From Oscillospiraceae bacterium (GTDB taxonomy: Bacteria; Bacillota; Clostridia; Oscillospirales; Oscillospiraceae), in the NCBI GenBank assembly GCA_016282135.1, contig JAEEKA010000074.1, forward strand, positions 1 through 64,000: 64,000 nt of DNA, given 5' to 3'. Under the pieces are notes generated by a model, which was given only the letters and a program-made list of their open reading frames with translations, did not search any database and had not been told where the DNA came from. This document shows, one piece after another, positions 48,377 to 57,230 of this stretch (position 1 is its first letter; each line of letters opens with the position of its first letter). The position numbers were made by a program, and so were the translations under genes.

Positions 48377-49476
48377 GCAAAAAGATCAATACAAAGTACC
48401 TGATCTCCCTGATGGTCAGTATTTTCCTGGCCTTTGCGGTGGGAGCGGTCATTCTGCTCTGCACCGGCCACTCTCCGCTGACGGCCTACGGGGCCATGGC
48501 GGAAGGAGCGTTTTCCTCCCTGCGCCATGTGGGCGACGTGCTGGAATACGCCATGGTGCTGGCCATCTGCGGCCTGGCCTGCGACCTGGGCTCCCGGGTA
48601 GGTATCTTCAACGTGGGCGGCGAGGGCCAGCTCCTGATCGGCGCCATCGTGGCGGCTCAGATCGGTGTTTCCCTGGACGGAACCACCGCCTGGCTGGTGA
48701 TTCCGCTGGCCGCCCTGGGCGCCATTGTCTCTGCCGGCCTCTATGCCATGATCCCCGGCGTTCTCAAGGTCAAGCTGAAGGTCAATGAGGTGATTACCAC
48801 CATTATGCTCAATACCGTGGCGGCCTCTCTTTGTCAGTTTATGGCAAAGGGACCCTGGAAGAGCGCCAATAAGACCATGGTTTCCGCCACGGAAAACCTG
48901 AACGTGCGCTACTGGTTTGACGGCCTGATCCCGGGCTCCAATCTCTCCACAGCTATATTTGCCGCCGCGATAATCGCATTTCTGGTTTGGTACATCATGC
49001 AAAAGACTACCCAGGGCTTCGAGATGAAGCTGACGGGACAAAATCCCCGCTTCGCCCGGTTCTCCGGGATGCGGATTGATCGGAAGATCATTGTCTGCAT
49101 GGTGATTTCCGGCGCGATGTGCGGCATGGTGGGGATGTTCCGGGTCTACGGCTCCGAGCATCTGTTCAAGCCGTCGGTGAGCAACGACTACTATTTTGAA
49201 GGCCTGATGGTGGCGATGATTGCCCGCTATCAGCCCCTTGCCACCATTTTGCTCTCCATCTTCTTTGCCGTGCTGAAGGTTGGCGCGGAGGGCTTGCAGC
49301 AGGTGGGCGTGCCCAATCAGATCTATCTGATTATTCAAACGGTGGTTATTTTCTTCATGGCCGCCCAGAGCGGCTTCCTGGAATGCCTCTCTGTCAGACT
49401 GCAGAAACGAAAAGCCGCGGGGGCAAATGCGCCCGGCGGCCCGGAGGCGGAAGAGAAGGGAGGTGCCGAGGCGTGA
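48373..49476 (+). CDS. Nucleoside ABC transporter permease 1
   Basis: 367 residues with about ten membrane helices, of the BPD_transp_2 family. Motifs include YAMVLAICGLACDLGSRVGIFNVGGEGQLLIGAIVAA and VNEVITTIMLNTVAA, as in YufP/NupP. The basic C-terminal tail (RLQKRKAAGANAPGG) is cytoplasmic. Its ATG overlaps the ATPase stop and its stop overlaps the GTG of the second permease, giving tight translational coupling. Confidence 0.92.
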   Translation: MSKKINTKYLISLMVSIFLAFAVGAVILLCTGHSPLTAYGAMAEGAFSSLRHVGDVLEYAMVLAICGLACDLGSRVGIFNVGGEGQLLIGAIVAAQIGVSLDGTTAWLVIPLAALGAIVSAGLYAMIPGVLKVKLKVNEVITTIMLNTVAASLCQFMAKGPWKSANKTMVSATENLNVRYWFDGLIPGSNLSTAIFAAAIIAFLVWYIMQKTTQGFEMKLTGQNPRFARFSGMRIDRKIIVCMVISGAMCGMVGMFRVYGSEHLFKPSVSNDYYFEGLMVAMIARYQPLATILLSIFFAVLKVGAEGLQQVGVPNQIYLIIQTVVIFFMAAQSGFLECLSVRLQKRKAAGANAPGGPEAEEKGGAEA

Positions 49477-50399
49477 GTGAGTTTGAAAAGGTCCTCAGCT
49501 CTATCTTCTCCTACGGCACCCTGCAGCAGATGCTTCGATCCGCCACGCCTGTGGCCCTGGCGGCAATCGGCGGCTCCATGACGGAGCACGCCGGAATTAT
49601 GAACATCGGCATGGACGGGATGATCCTCATGGGTGCCTTCTTCGGCGTGCTGGGCAGCTTTTTGTTCCATACCGCCCTGGCAGGCGTGGGCATGGCCGTT
49701 GTGATGGGCGTATTGGTGGGCCTGTTTTTTGCCCTGCTGGTGGTGCGCTACAAGTCTGATGAGTTTATCATCGGCTGCGCCCTGAACACCTTTGCCATCG
49801 GGCTGACCTCCTATCTCTCCCGCAGCTACTTCGGCACCAGCGGCACCAAGGGCAATCCCGCCCTGCCCATGCTTCGCCTGGCCTTTCTGGATAAGATTCC
49901 CGTGCTGCGGATTTTCAACAATCAATCCCTGTTCGTCTATCTCACCTGGATCATCGTGATTGCCGCCTGGATTTTTGTCTACAAGACCCCCTACGGGTTC
50001 TGGCTCCGGGCCTCCGGTGAAAAGCCGGACACCCTCCGCACTGCGGGCATCAGCCCCAAGCGGATGAAGTGGATCGCCTCCATCCTCTGCGGCGTGCTCT
50101 GCGCCCTGGCGGGCGCCCACCTCTCCCTGGGCCAGCTCAGCGGCACCTTCGCGGAGAATATGTCCAACTCCCGGGGCTTCATCGCCTTCGCCTGCGTGAT
50201 TTTCGCGGCGGCGAACCCGGCCAAGGCCTACATCGCCGCCTTGATGTTCGGCTTCTTTGAGGCCATCGGGCTGCGGCTCCAGGGCTACGTCAGCTCCGAT
50301 CTGACCAATACCATCCCCTATATCATCACGATTGTCATGATGGCCTGGGTGGTGGTCCGCAAGCAGGCCAAAAAGCGAACGGCAAAGCAGGAGACTTAA
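49473..50399 (+). CDS. Nucleoside ABC transporter permease 2
   Basis: 308 residues, about eight to nine membrane helices, YufQ/NupQ-like: SATPVALAAIGGSMTEHAGIMNIGMDGMILMGAFFG, then VRYKSDEFIIGCALNTFAIGLTSYL and AANPAKAYIAALMFGFFEAIGLRLQ. The start is a GTG at 49473 that overlaps the previous stop as GTGA, with AGGGAGGT 8 nt upstream. It is the last gene of the operon and is followed by a strong terminator. Confidence 0.92.
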   Translation: MSEFEKVLSSIFSYGTLQQMLRSATPVALAAIGGSMTEHAGIMNIGMDGMILMGAFFGVLGSFLFHTALAGVGMAVVMGVLVGLFFALLVVRYKSDEFIIGCALNTFAIGLTSYLSRSYFGTSGTKGNPALPMLRLAFLDKIPVLRIFNNQSLFVYLTWIIVIAAWIFVYKTPYGFWLRASGEKPDTLRTAGISPKRMKWIASILCGVLCALAGAHLSLGQLSGTFAENMSNSRGFIAFACVIFAAANPAKAYIAALMFGFFEAIGLRLQGYVSSDLTNTIPYIITIVMMAWVVVRKQAKKRTAKQET

Positions 50400-50406
50400 G
50401 CGGAAC

Positions 50407-50444
50407 AAAAATGCCGCGAGAGCTTGACTCTCGCGGCATTTTTG
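50407..50444. terminator. Bidirectional rho-independent terminator
   Basis: AAAAATGCCGCGAGAG pairs with CTCTCGCGGCATTTTT around CTTGA, between the convergent nucleoside operon and glnS. Confidence 0.93.
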
Positions 50445-50454
50445 CGCAATTTGT

Positions 50455-52146
50455 TCAGTTCCCGGCGGGCTTGAAGCTGTCCTTCAGGCTGACGCTGCGG
50501 TTAAAGACCAGATGGCCCTCATGGCTGTCCTTGCTGTCCAGGCAGAAGTAGCCCAGGCGCATGAACTGGAAATGGCCCGGAGGCGTCACGTCGGCCAGAG
50601 AGGCCTCCACCTTGCAGCCCGTCAGAATCTCCAGGGAATCGGGATTCAGACATTCCAGGAAGTCCTTGTCCGCGCCGTCGGGCTCGGGATCGGAGAAGAG
50701 GTTGTCGTAGAGGCGGACCTCCGCGTCGTTGGCGGTGCGCGCGTCTACCCAGTGGATCGTGGCGCCCTTGACCTTCCGCCCGTCGGCGGGGTTGCCGCCC
50801 CGGGATTCGGGATCATACTCGGCGTAGATTTCCGCGACGGAGCCGTCGGGGTTCTTCTTGCAGCCGGTGCAGGTCACCAGATAGGCGCCCTTCAGCCGGA
50901 CCTCGTTGCCGGGGTACAGCCGCTTATACTTGGGGATGGGGGTCTCCAGGAAGTCCTCCTCCTCGATCCATAGCTCCCGGGAGAAGCTGACCTTCCGCAT
51001 CCCGTCCTCAGGCCGATTGGGGTTGTTCTCCACGTCGAATTCCTCAGTCTGTCCTTCGGGGTAGTTGGTGATGACCAGCTTCACCGGATGCAGCACGGCC
51101 ATGACCCGCTGGGCGGTCTCGTTGAGATCCTCCCGCAGGCAGTGCTCCAAAAAGGCGTACTCCACCGTGGAGGGGTTCTTGGCCACGCCGATGCGCTCGC
51201 AGAAGTTCCGGATGGACTGGGGGGTGTAGCCCCGGCGGCGGAGACCGCAGAGGGTGGGCATCCGGGGATCGTCCCAACCGGAGACCCGGCCGTCCTCTAC
51301 CAGCTTGCGGAGCTTGCGCTTAGACATGACGGTGTGGTCGATGCCCAGCCGGGCAAATTCGATCTGCCGGGGCTTGTGGTAGGGGATAGAGACGTTGCTT
51401 ACCACCCAGTCATACAGGGGCCGGTGTTCCTCGTATTCCAGGGAGCAGAGAGAGTGGGTGATGCCCTCCAGGGCGTCCTGGATGGGGTGGGCGAAGTCGT
51501 ACATGGGGAAGATGCACCACTTGGTGCCCTGGCGGTGGTGATCAATGTAGCGGATGCGGTACATGACCGGGTCGCGCATGTTGAAGTTGCCGCTTGCCAG
51601 GTCGATCTTGGCGCGCAGGGTGCGGCTGCCCTCGGGGAACTCCCCGGCCCGCATGCGCTGGAAGAGGTCCAGGTTTTCCTCAATGGGGCGGTCCCGGTAG
51701 GGAGAAACAGCGGGAATGCCGATGCTGCCGCGATTGGCCTTGAACTCCTCGGGGGAGAGGTCGCAGACGTAGGCCAGGCCCTTCTTGATCAGCTCAATGG
51801 CGAACTGATAGGTCTGCTCGAAATAGTCGCTGCCGTAGAAGAAGCGGTCGCCCCAGTCGAAGCCCAGCCAGTGGATGTCCTCCTGAATGGCCTCCACAAA
51901 TTCGGTGTCCTCCTTGGCGGGATTGGTGTCGTCCATGCGCAGATTGCACATGCCGCCGAATTTCTCCGCCGTGCCGAAGTCGATGCACAGGGCCTTGCAG
52001 TGGCCGATGTGCAGATAGCCGTTGGGCTCCGGCGGAAACCGGGTGTGGACCTTCATGCCCTCGAACTGTCCGCCCTCGGCAATGTCCTCTTCCACAAAGG
52101 CGTGAATAAAGTTTTTTGATTCATTGGACTTGACTTCTTCGTCCAT
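50455..52146 (-). CDS. glnS: Glutamine--tRNA ligase
   Basis: 563 residues, class I synthetase. The HIGH motif is in PNGYLHIGHCKALCIDFG and the KMSKS loop is VMSKRKL; RMDDTNPAKED follows the first motif as in GlnRS rather than GluRS. The C-terminal beta-barrels bind the anticodon (LVTCTGCKKNPDGSV, RLGYFCLDSKD). No YqeY extension is present. Many Clostridia make Gln-tRNA by amidation instead, so a direct GlnRS is informative for lineage. It has its own promoter; GAGGTG precedes the ATG. Confidence 0.97.
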   Translation of the reverse strand: MDEEVKSNESKNFIHAFVEEDIAEGGQFEGMKVHTRFPPEPNGYLHIGHCKALCIDFGTAEKFGGMCNLRMDDTNPAKEDTEFVEAIQEDIHWLGFDWGDRFFYGSDYFEQTYQFAIELIKKGLAYVCDLSPEEFKANRGSIGIPAVSPYRDRPIEENLDLFQRMRAGEFPEGSRTLRAKIDLASGNFNMRDPVMYRIRYIDHHRQGTKWCIFPMYDFAHPIQDALEGITHSLCSLEYEEHRPLYDWVVSNVSIPYHKPRQIEFARLGIDHTVMSKRKLRKLVEDGRVSGWDDPRMPTLCGLRRRGYTPQSIRNFCERIGVAKNPSTVEYAFLEHCLREDLNETAQRVMAVLHPVKLVITNYPEGQTEEFDVENNPNRPEDGMRKVSFSRELWIEEEDFLETPIPKYKRLYPGNEVRLKGAYLVTCTGCKKNPDGSVAEIYAEYDPESRGGNPADGRKVKGATIHWVDARTANDAEVRLYDNLFSDPEPDGADKDFLECLNPDSLEILTGCKVEASLADVTPPGHFQFMRLGYFCLDSKDSHEGHLVFNRSVSLKDSFKPAGN

Positions 52147-52176
52147 TGCGTTTCACCTCGCAGAAAAATTTTCTCT

Positions 52177-52205
52177 ATTATACAACAAGGAAAACACGAT
52201 TGCAA
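52177..52205 (-). promoter_or_regulatory. Promoter of glnS
   Basis: TTGCAA and TATAAT on the minus strand are separated by 17 bp, about 31 nt before the ATG. Confidence 0.82.
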
Positions 52206-52227
52206 GAAATAATGTACGGCAGGGTTG

Positions 52228-52259
52228 AAAAAAGCGGCCGCCGTGGGACCGGCGGCCGC
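52228..52259 (-). terminator. Rho-independent terminator of the second sigma-LRR gene
   Basis: GCGGCCGCCG pairs perfectly with CGGCGGCCGC around a 6-nt loop; six T residues follow on the minus strand. Confidence 0.9.
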
Positions 52260-52272
52260 GGATGCTTATTGA

Positions 52273-54684
52273 TTATCTGGGATCGACGCCAATATAAACG
52301 TCACCGTTTTCCTCCATAATGAACGCGGCTCTCACGTTCTGCGAAATGGTGTTGCTTTGCAGATACGATGCAAGTGTGTATTCCGTGTGGTCGAAGAACT
52401 GTTCCAGCTTCATGTCTCCATCCAGCCAGACCCAATCCTCGTTGGCGACGGTTTCGATTCGGCTCTCAATGCCGCCGATTTCTTTGTAGAAATAATACGT
52501 GCCGTCTATCTCGGAGATGAAGTAGTAATTCCCGTTCCCCACAATGACGCCGTTCATTTCATCAATGGAGCAATAGGACTCCTCCCAGCCCATCCATTCG
52601 TTGAGCTGCTCCTGAGACGCCGGGATGCGGTACTCCTGCCCGTTCAGCGTGATCGAACCGGCCTGCTTGGCCTGCTCAAGCTCCGCCTTGGGGACGGATA
52701 CGGCCACGGTGCGAACGACCTTTGCCAGATAACGGTCTCCGATATGATTGACCTCGGTGATGCGCGTCCATCCCTGAGTCATGGAGTTGTTTTCCAGATC
52801 CTGCGCCTGCCGCTGAAGAATGACGTCCAGCTCGGTTGCCGCCACGGCGTCCAGGGGCACAAAGGCGAAACCGTTTTCCTTGGCATAAGTCTCCGCCGCG
52901 GAGCCCGCGACGCCGGAGATGGTGAAATCCGCAACCTTTGCGTAGCGTTCAAGTGTCGTCTCGTTGTCGCCGACATAGCCGACTGCATGCGCGCCGATGC
53001 TTGTCACGCTGCTCGGGATTGTAATGCTCTGCAAGGCGCGGCAGTTGTAGAACGCTTCCTCGCCGATGCTGGTCACGGTGTCCGGAATCGACACAACGGT
53101 GAGATTGTAGTTATCCCAAAACGCACTTTCGTCAATTGCGGTCACGCCGCCGTTGATGGTTACGGTTTCCAAGGCGCAACCGGAGAAAGCACTCGCAACT
53201 GTTTTTATGCTGCCCGGAATGGTCACGGTTTTCAAGAGGGACATGTTAAACGCGCCTTTTCCAATGTCCGTTACGCTGTCCGGAATCGAAATGTAAGCCA
53301 GGGAACACCCCAGGAATGCTTCAACCCCAATGCGAGTCACGCTGTCCGGGATGATCACGTTGGTCAAATCACAACCTATAAAAGCATGGTCGCCGATGGA
53401 TGTCAGACCCTCCGGTAATTCGACGCGGGTAATTTGAAAAAAGTAGCTCCAAGGTCTCCCGTAGTTGAGAGCATCACCGGACCAGTCGTTGTAGTCGTTG
53501 AAATCGTCCATCTCCCCGCTGCCCTCGATGGTCAGAAGGCCGGTCTCGGGGTCAAAGCGCCAGGTCAGATGCTCGCCGCAGGTGCCGGAGTATTCGTCCT
53601 GCTCGCTGGGCTTGGTGGGCTCGGTGGATTCGCTGGGCTGGGTGGGCTCGGTGGATTCGCCGGGCTCCGTGGCTTCTGTTGTCTCTTCCGCAGGGGTGGT
53701 CACGTAGACCACGGGCTCGGTCAGATCCTCGGCCTCATCTGTTGCCGTTACGGTGCTGCTGCTCAGAAGGACCGCATTCACGGTGGTGGTGGGCTGGATG
53801 GGGACGACGGGCTGCTGCTCCTTGTCCAGCAGCTTGGCTCCCGCCCAGATGCCGCCGCCGATAGCGGCCACGGACAGAGCGCCGATCAGGATCTTTCCGA
53901 TGGAGCCCTTGACCATCTGGGAGAAGGTCAGGGCGGTGACGGGCTTGGCCGTGACAGCCACAGCGTTTGCGGCAGCCTTAGTCGCGACGGCCTTTGCCGC
54001 GGCCCGGGCGGCAGCCTCCGCGGGCTCCATCCGGCGCAGCAGGGCGATCAGGAAGGGCATGGGGGACAGGCCGTAGAGCTTGACGCCCTTCTTTTCCAGG
54101 GCGCGGACGGCGGCCTCTACCTTCTTGCGTCCGTGGAAGAGCTGAGCCTTCACCGCGCCGGTGGAGAGGTGAAGGGTGTCCGCGATCTCCTTGACGCTGA
54201 GCTCGTCGTAGTAGCGCATACCGACGATGAGCTGCTGCTCCTCCGGCAGCTTAGAGAGGATTTCCCGCACCAGACGAGAGGTTTCCTTTTGATCCAGAGC
54301 CAGCTCCGGCTGGCTTTCCGGGCTGAGGTCCGGAAGCTCCGGAACCGCGTCGTCATCCTCATCCGTAAGCTCTGAAAAGGCAACGGACCGGCGCTCCTTC
54401 ATAAGCGTGGCCGTGACGTTTACGGCAATCCGCCGCAGCCAGGGGAAGAAGGACTCGTTATTTTCCAACTTGTTCAGGCTTTGGTAGGCCCGCAGGTAGG
54501 AATCCTGCTGAATATCCCAGGCCAGATCCTCATCCCGGGTCATGGCCCGGATGCAGCGGTAGAGCTCTGGGCTGGTACGGTCATAGAGCTCCGTGAAGGC
54601 CTCATGATCGCCGGTCTTGGCCTTTGCCACCAGTTTGGAGAGATCGTTGAATTTCATAATCATTTCTTTTTTGTTCGTTTTCAT
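52273..54684 (-). CDS. Single-chain ECF sigma factor - membrane helix - LRR receptor, second copy
   Basis: 803 residues, same layout as the protein at 24371. Sigma region 2 at about 25-92 (RDEDLAWDIQQDSYLRAY), region 4 at about 135-196 (DELSVKEIADTLHLSTGAVKAQLFHGRKK), juxtamembrane GVKLYGLSPMPFLIALLRRM, membrane helix about 264-286. Then come a Thr/Glu/Ser/Pro linker with TEP and STEPT repeats, BspA-type leucine-rich repeats and a C-terminal domain. The ATG at 54684 overlaps the stop of the small upstream gene and has GGAGAA 8 nt before it. Divergence from the first copy is greatest in the LRR and C-terminal parts. Confidence 0.88.
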   Translation of the reverse strand: MKTNKKEMIMKFNDLSKLVAKAKTGDHEAFTELYDRTSPELYRCIRAMTRDEDLAWDIQQDSYLRAYQSLNKLENNESFFPWLRRIAVNVTATLMKERRSVAFSELTDEDDDAVPELPDLSPESQPELALDQKETSRLVREILSKLPEEQQLIVGMRYYDELSVKEIADTLHLSTGAVKAQLFHGRKKVEAAVRALEKKGVKLYGLSPMPFLIALLRRMEPAEAAARAAAKAVATKAAANAVAVTAKPVTALTFSQMVKGSIGKILIGALSVAAIGGGIWAGAKLLDKEQQPVVPIQPTTTVNAVLLSSSTVTATDEAEDLTEPVVYVTTPAEETTEATEPGESTEPTQPSESTEPTKPSEQDEYSGTCGEHLTWRFDPETGLLTIEGSGEMDDFNDYNDWSGDALNYGRPWSYFFQITRVELPEGLTSIGDHAFIGCDLTNVIIPDSVTRIGVEAFLGCSLAYISIPDSVTDIGKGAFNMSLLKTVTIPGSIKTVASAFSGCALETVTINGGVTAIDESAFWDNYNLTVVSIPDTVTSIGEEAFYNCRALQSITIPSSVTSIGAHAVGYVGDNETTLERYAKVADFTISGVAGSAAETYAKENGFAFVPLDAVAATELDVILQRQAQDLENNSMTQGWTRITEVNHIGDRYLAKVVRTVAVSVPKAELEQAKQAGSITLNGQEYRIPASQEQLNEWMGWEESYCSIDEMNGVIVGNGNYYFISEIDGTYYFYKEIGGIESRIETVANEDWVWLDGDMKLEQFFDHTEYTLASYLQSNTISQNVRAAFIMEENGDVYIGVDPR

Positions 54685-54893
54685 TTCTTTTCTTCTCCGT
54701 TTTCCTTTGCAGTTTTGATGTTATCATATTTTTCCGTTATTGTCCACAGCTCTTTTGCTCCAGGCGGAGGGCTGAGGGCGGATAGTCGCGCAATCAGTTC
54801 GCCGCGGTTCCGGGCAAGCCGCGCAGGAGGCGGATCAAAATTGCGGTCGATAAGCCTTCTGTACAGAATCGCAAAGCTTGTATCATTTGGCAT
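54681..54893 (-). CDS. Small protein paired with the second sigma receptor
   Basis: 70 residues, AAGGAGG 8 nt before the ATG. The helical SFAILYRRLIDRNFDPPPARLA is related to EFADCYRKLIGHFRLTPEES of the small protein at 24197. Its TGA overlaps the ATG of the sigma-LRR gene (ATGA), so the two are translationally coupled. No known domain, no membrane helix. A role in holding or tuning the sigma domain is inferred from the conserved pairing only. Confidence 0.65.
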   Translation of the reverse strand: MPNDTSFAILYRRLIDRNFDPPPARLARNRGELIARLSALSPPPGAKELWTITEKYDNIKTAKENGEEKK

Positions 54894-54918
54894 TTTTTGC
54901 GCCTCCTTTCTTCGCGTT

Positions 54919-54956
54919 CTGCTGTATAGACTTGAAAACTCGGAAAAAGGTTTAAC
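54919..54956 (-). promoter_or_regulatory. Candidate ECF promoter of the second sigma-LRR operon
   Basis: On the minus strand GTTAAACC, 17 nt, then GTCTATACAGCAG. It resembles the element before the first copy (GTAAACC, 16 nt, CGACTAATAGACAG). Confidence 0.42.
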
Positions 54957-55007
54957 GAAACAGCAAATAATCCGAAAAAATTTTTTGCGTTTTTATGAAA
55001 ATTAATA

Positions 55008-55036
55008 TTGTCAATTCGGCGGAAATAAGATACAAT
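55008..55036 (+). promoter_or_regulatory. Promoter of pyrH
   Basis: TTGTCA and TACAAT are separated by 17 bp. The in-frame ATG at 55035 lies on the -10 element itself, so it cannot be the translation start; this supports the TTG at 55077. Confidence 0.78.
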
Positions 55037-55076
55037 GAGAGGCGATAAAAACCCATCGTGCGAAGGAGGAATTCCC

Positions 55077-55796
55077 TTGGCGAATCAAATTCGATACAAG
55101 CGCGTGCTTCTGAAGGTCAGCGGCGAGGCCCTGGCCGGCGACGCCCATCGGGGGCTGGACTTTGACGTGATCGGCCAGGTCTGCGCGGTCATCAAGCGCT
55201 GCGTGGCGGAAGGTGTCCAGGTGGGCGTGGTGGTCGGCGGCGGCAACTTCTGGCGGGGCGTCAAGGACGGCGGCGACCGCATGCAGCGGGTCCGGGCGGA
55301 CCACATGGGCATGCTGGCCACGGTGATCAACGCCCTTGCCGTGGCGGACCGGCTGGAGCAGCAGGGCGTCCCCGCCCGGGTGATGACCTCCATCGACATG
55401 CCCCGGGTGGCAGAGCCCTATATCCGGGACAAAGCGGTCCGGCATCTGGAAAAGGGAAGAGTTGTGATTTTCGGCTGCGGCACAGGCAATCCCTTCTTCT
55501 CCACCGACACCGGAGCCGTCCTCAAGGCCGTGGAGATCGGCGCGGACGCGATTCTGCTGGCCAAGAACATTGACGGCGTCTACTCCGCCGATCCCGTGAA
55601 GGACCCCTCTGCCGTCAAATTCGACCGGATCACCTTCGACGAGGTCCTGGCCCGCCGGCTGGGCGTCATGGACTCCACCGCCACCAGTCTTGCCATGGAT
55701 AACCACATGCCTATCATCGTTTTCGCCCTGAAGGACCCGGAAAACATCTACCGGGTAGTCACCGGGGCGGAGATCGGAACCCTTGTCACGGACTAA
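55077..55796 (+). CDS. pyrH: UMP kinase
   Basis: 239 residues, amino-acid-kinase fold. RYKRVLLKVSGEALAG opens the protein; VVVGGGNFWRG, GMLATVINALAVADRLE and GCGTGNPFFSTDTGA are PyrH signatures. It makes UDP from UMP and is hexameric. The start is a TTG at 55077 with AAGGAGG 7 nt upstream. It leads a gene run that continues with frr 20 nt downstream. rpsB and tsf, which precede pyrH in many Firmicutes, are not adjacent here. Confidence 0.96.
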   Translation: MANQIRYKRVLLKVSGEALAGDAHRGLDFDVIGQVCAVIKRCVAEGVQVGVVVGGGNFWRGVKDGGDRMQRVRADHMGMLATVINALAVADRLEQQGVPARVMTSIDMPRVAEPYIRDKAVRHLEKGRVVIFGCGTGNPFFSTDTGAVLKAVEIGADAILLAKNIDGVYSADPVKDPSAVKFDRITFDEVLARRLGVMDSTATSLAMDNHMPIIVFALKDPENIYRVVTGAEIGTLVTD

Positions 55797-55816
55797 TCAG
55801 TAAGGAGGAAATTAAA

Positions 55817-56371
55817 ATGGCAGTTGACTTCAAAGAATTTACCAGAAAGATGGACCGCACCCTGGAGGTGCTCCAGGAAGACTTCGGCGCCATCCGCGCC
55901 GGCCGCGCCAACGCCAAGGTCCTGGACCGGATTGTCGTTCCCTACTATGGCGTGGATACTCCCGTGGGCCAGGTTGGCACCATCACCTCCCCGGACGCCA
56001 GGACCCTGGTGATCCAGCCCTGGGACGGCAGCCTGCTGAAGCCCATCGAAAAGGCCATTCAGGCCTCTGACTTGGGCATCAACCCCCAGAACGACGGCCG
56101 CGTGATCCGTCTGGTCTTCCCCCAGCTCACTGAGGAGCGCCGCCGGGATTTGACCAAGCAGGTCAAGAACCTGGGCGAGGGCGGCAAGGTTGCCGTTCGC
56201 AACGTTCGCCGGGACGCCATGGACTACATCAAAAAGCTGAAGAAGGACTCGGAGATCACCGAGGACGATCAGAAGAAGGCCGAGAAGGACCTGCAGGAGC
56301 TCACCGACAAGTACATCAAGAAGGTGGACGAGGCCTGCGCCGTCAAAGAAAAGGAGCTCATGGAGCTGTAA
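55817..56371 (+). CDS. frr: Ribosome recycling factor
   Basis: 184 residues, standard length. FGAIRAGRANAKVLDRIVVPYYG, VGQVGTITSPDARTLVIQPWD and RVIRLVFPQLTEERRRDLTKQVK are family motifs. Together with EF-G it splits post-termination ribosomes. AAGGAGG precedes the ATG. It follows pyrH as in most bacteria, with a hairpin after its stop. Confidence 0.97.
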   Translation: MAVDFKEFTRKMDRTLEVLQEDFGAIRAGRANAKVLDRIVVPYYGVDTPVGQVGTITSPDARTLVIQPWDGSLLKPIEKAIQASDLGINPQNDGRVIRLVFPQLTEERRRDLTKQVKNLGEGGKVAVRNVRRDAMDYIKKLKKDSEITEDDQKKAEKDLQELTDKYIKKVDEACAVKEKELMEL

Positions 56372-56374
56372 AAC

Positions 56375-56396
56375 AAGGCGGGCTTCGGCCCGCCTT
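56375..56396 (+). terminator. Short hairpin after frr
   Basis: AAGGCGGGC pairs with GCCCGCCTT around a TTCG tetraloop. The U-tract is poor (GCTTCG), so read-through into the next genes is likely. Confidence 0.55.
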
Positions 56397-56437
56397 GCTT
56401 CGTCTCCGCTTCACACGGGGACGAATGGGGAGAATAT

Positions 56438-57124
56438 ATGAAAATCGTAACTGTTTTACTGTCGCTGCTGTTTTTGTGCGGCTGTGCCGGGCCGGAAGCG
56501 ACTGCGACGACCGCCGGAAATACAACAGAATCCATCACGACTGCCGGGGAGGCGACGGAATCCATGACGACCACCGAATCCAAACACTTTTCCTGCGATC
56601 TGGTATTCTTCGGGGATTCCATCACCGCGGACAGCAATTTCGGGGAATTCTTCCCGGAGCTCTCCATCGTGAATCTGGGGGTTTACGGCGATACCCTGGA
56701 GGATCTGCTGGCCCGGGTGGATTCTGTCCGGGCCGCGAATCCAGAGAAGATTTTCCTGCTGGGAGGCATCAACTGCCTGCGGCCGGACAACGTGGAGCTC
56801 TGCCTGGAGCAGTACGCCGCCCTGCTGGACGCCCTGCACAAGGCCTGTCCCGATGCGTGGATTTGCGTGGAAAGCGTCCTCCCCGTGGGGGCGGAGCTGG
56901 ACCCGGACGGCAGAGAGAACGACGCCGTCCGCCGCTTTAACGCCGGGCTGGAGCCCCTGGCCCGGGAGAGAGGCTGCGAATTTGCCGACATCTACACAGC
57001 CTATGAGAAGAACGGAGTCCTGAATCCTGCTCTGACCCGGGACGGAATCCACCTGAACTTCACCGCCTACGGCCCCTGGGCTGCCGGCATTGAGGGATTC
57101 ATCGAGCCGAAAAGCAGGAAGTAA
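56438..57124 (+). CDS. GDSL/SGNH hydrolase lipoprotein
   Basis: 228 residues. Lipoprotein signal 1-15 with lipobox LCGC, then a Thr-rich linker. The hydrolase core has block I VFFGDSIT (nucleophile Ser), block II around VNLGVYGDT (Gly), block III LLGGIN (Asn) and block V RDGIHLN (Asp and His). Such enzymes deacylate lipids or deacetylate wall sugars. It sits between frr and uppS, which are usually adjacent. Its last codons and stop lie inside a heptamer array, so its C-terminus may have been altered. Confidence 0.87.
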   Translation: MKIVTVLLSLLFLCGCAGPEATATTAGNTTESITTAGEATESMTTTESKHFSCDLVFFGDSITADSNFGEFFPELSIVNLGVYGDTLEDLLARVDSVRAANPEKIFLLGGINCLRPDNVELCLEQYAALLDALHKACPDAWICVESVLPVGAELDPDGRENDAVRRFNAGLEPLARERGCEFADIYTAYEKNGVLNPALTRDGIHLNFTAYGPWAAGIEGFIEPKSRK

Positions 57125-57155
57125 AAAGTAAGAAGTAAGAAGGAAGAAGGAAGAA
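57114..57155. repeat. Degenerate heptamer array (GTAAGAA/GGAAGAA)
   Basis: GCAGGAA, GTAAAAA, GTAAGAA, GTAAGAA, GGAAGAA, GGAAGAA. It begins inside the last codons of the GDSL lipoprotein gene and includes its stop codon. Confidence 0.75.
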
Positions 57156-57230
57156 GCGAAGGATAATTCTTCCGTTGTACCGTTTACTGCTTGCTTCACG
57201 GAAATTCATTCGCAGAATAGAGGGAAAACA

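Noticed and set aside
55035..55076. Upstream ATG as the pyrH start
   Set aside because: The ATG overlaps the -10 promoter element and has no ribosome site; the TTG at 55077 has AAGGAGG and matches family length.
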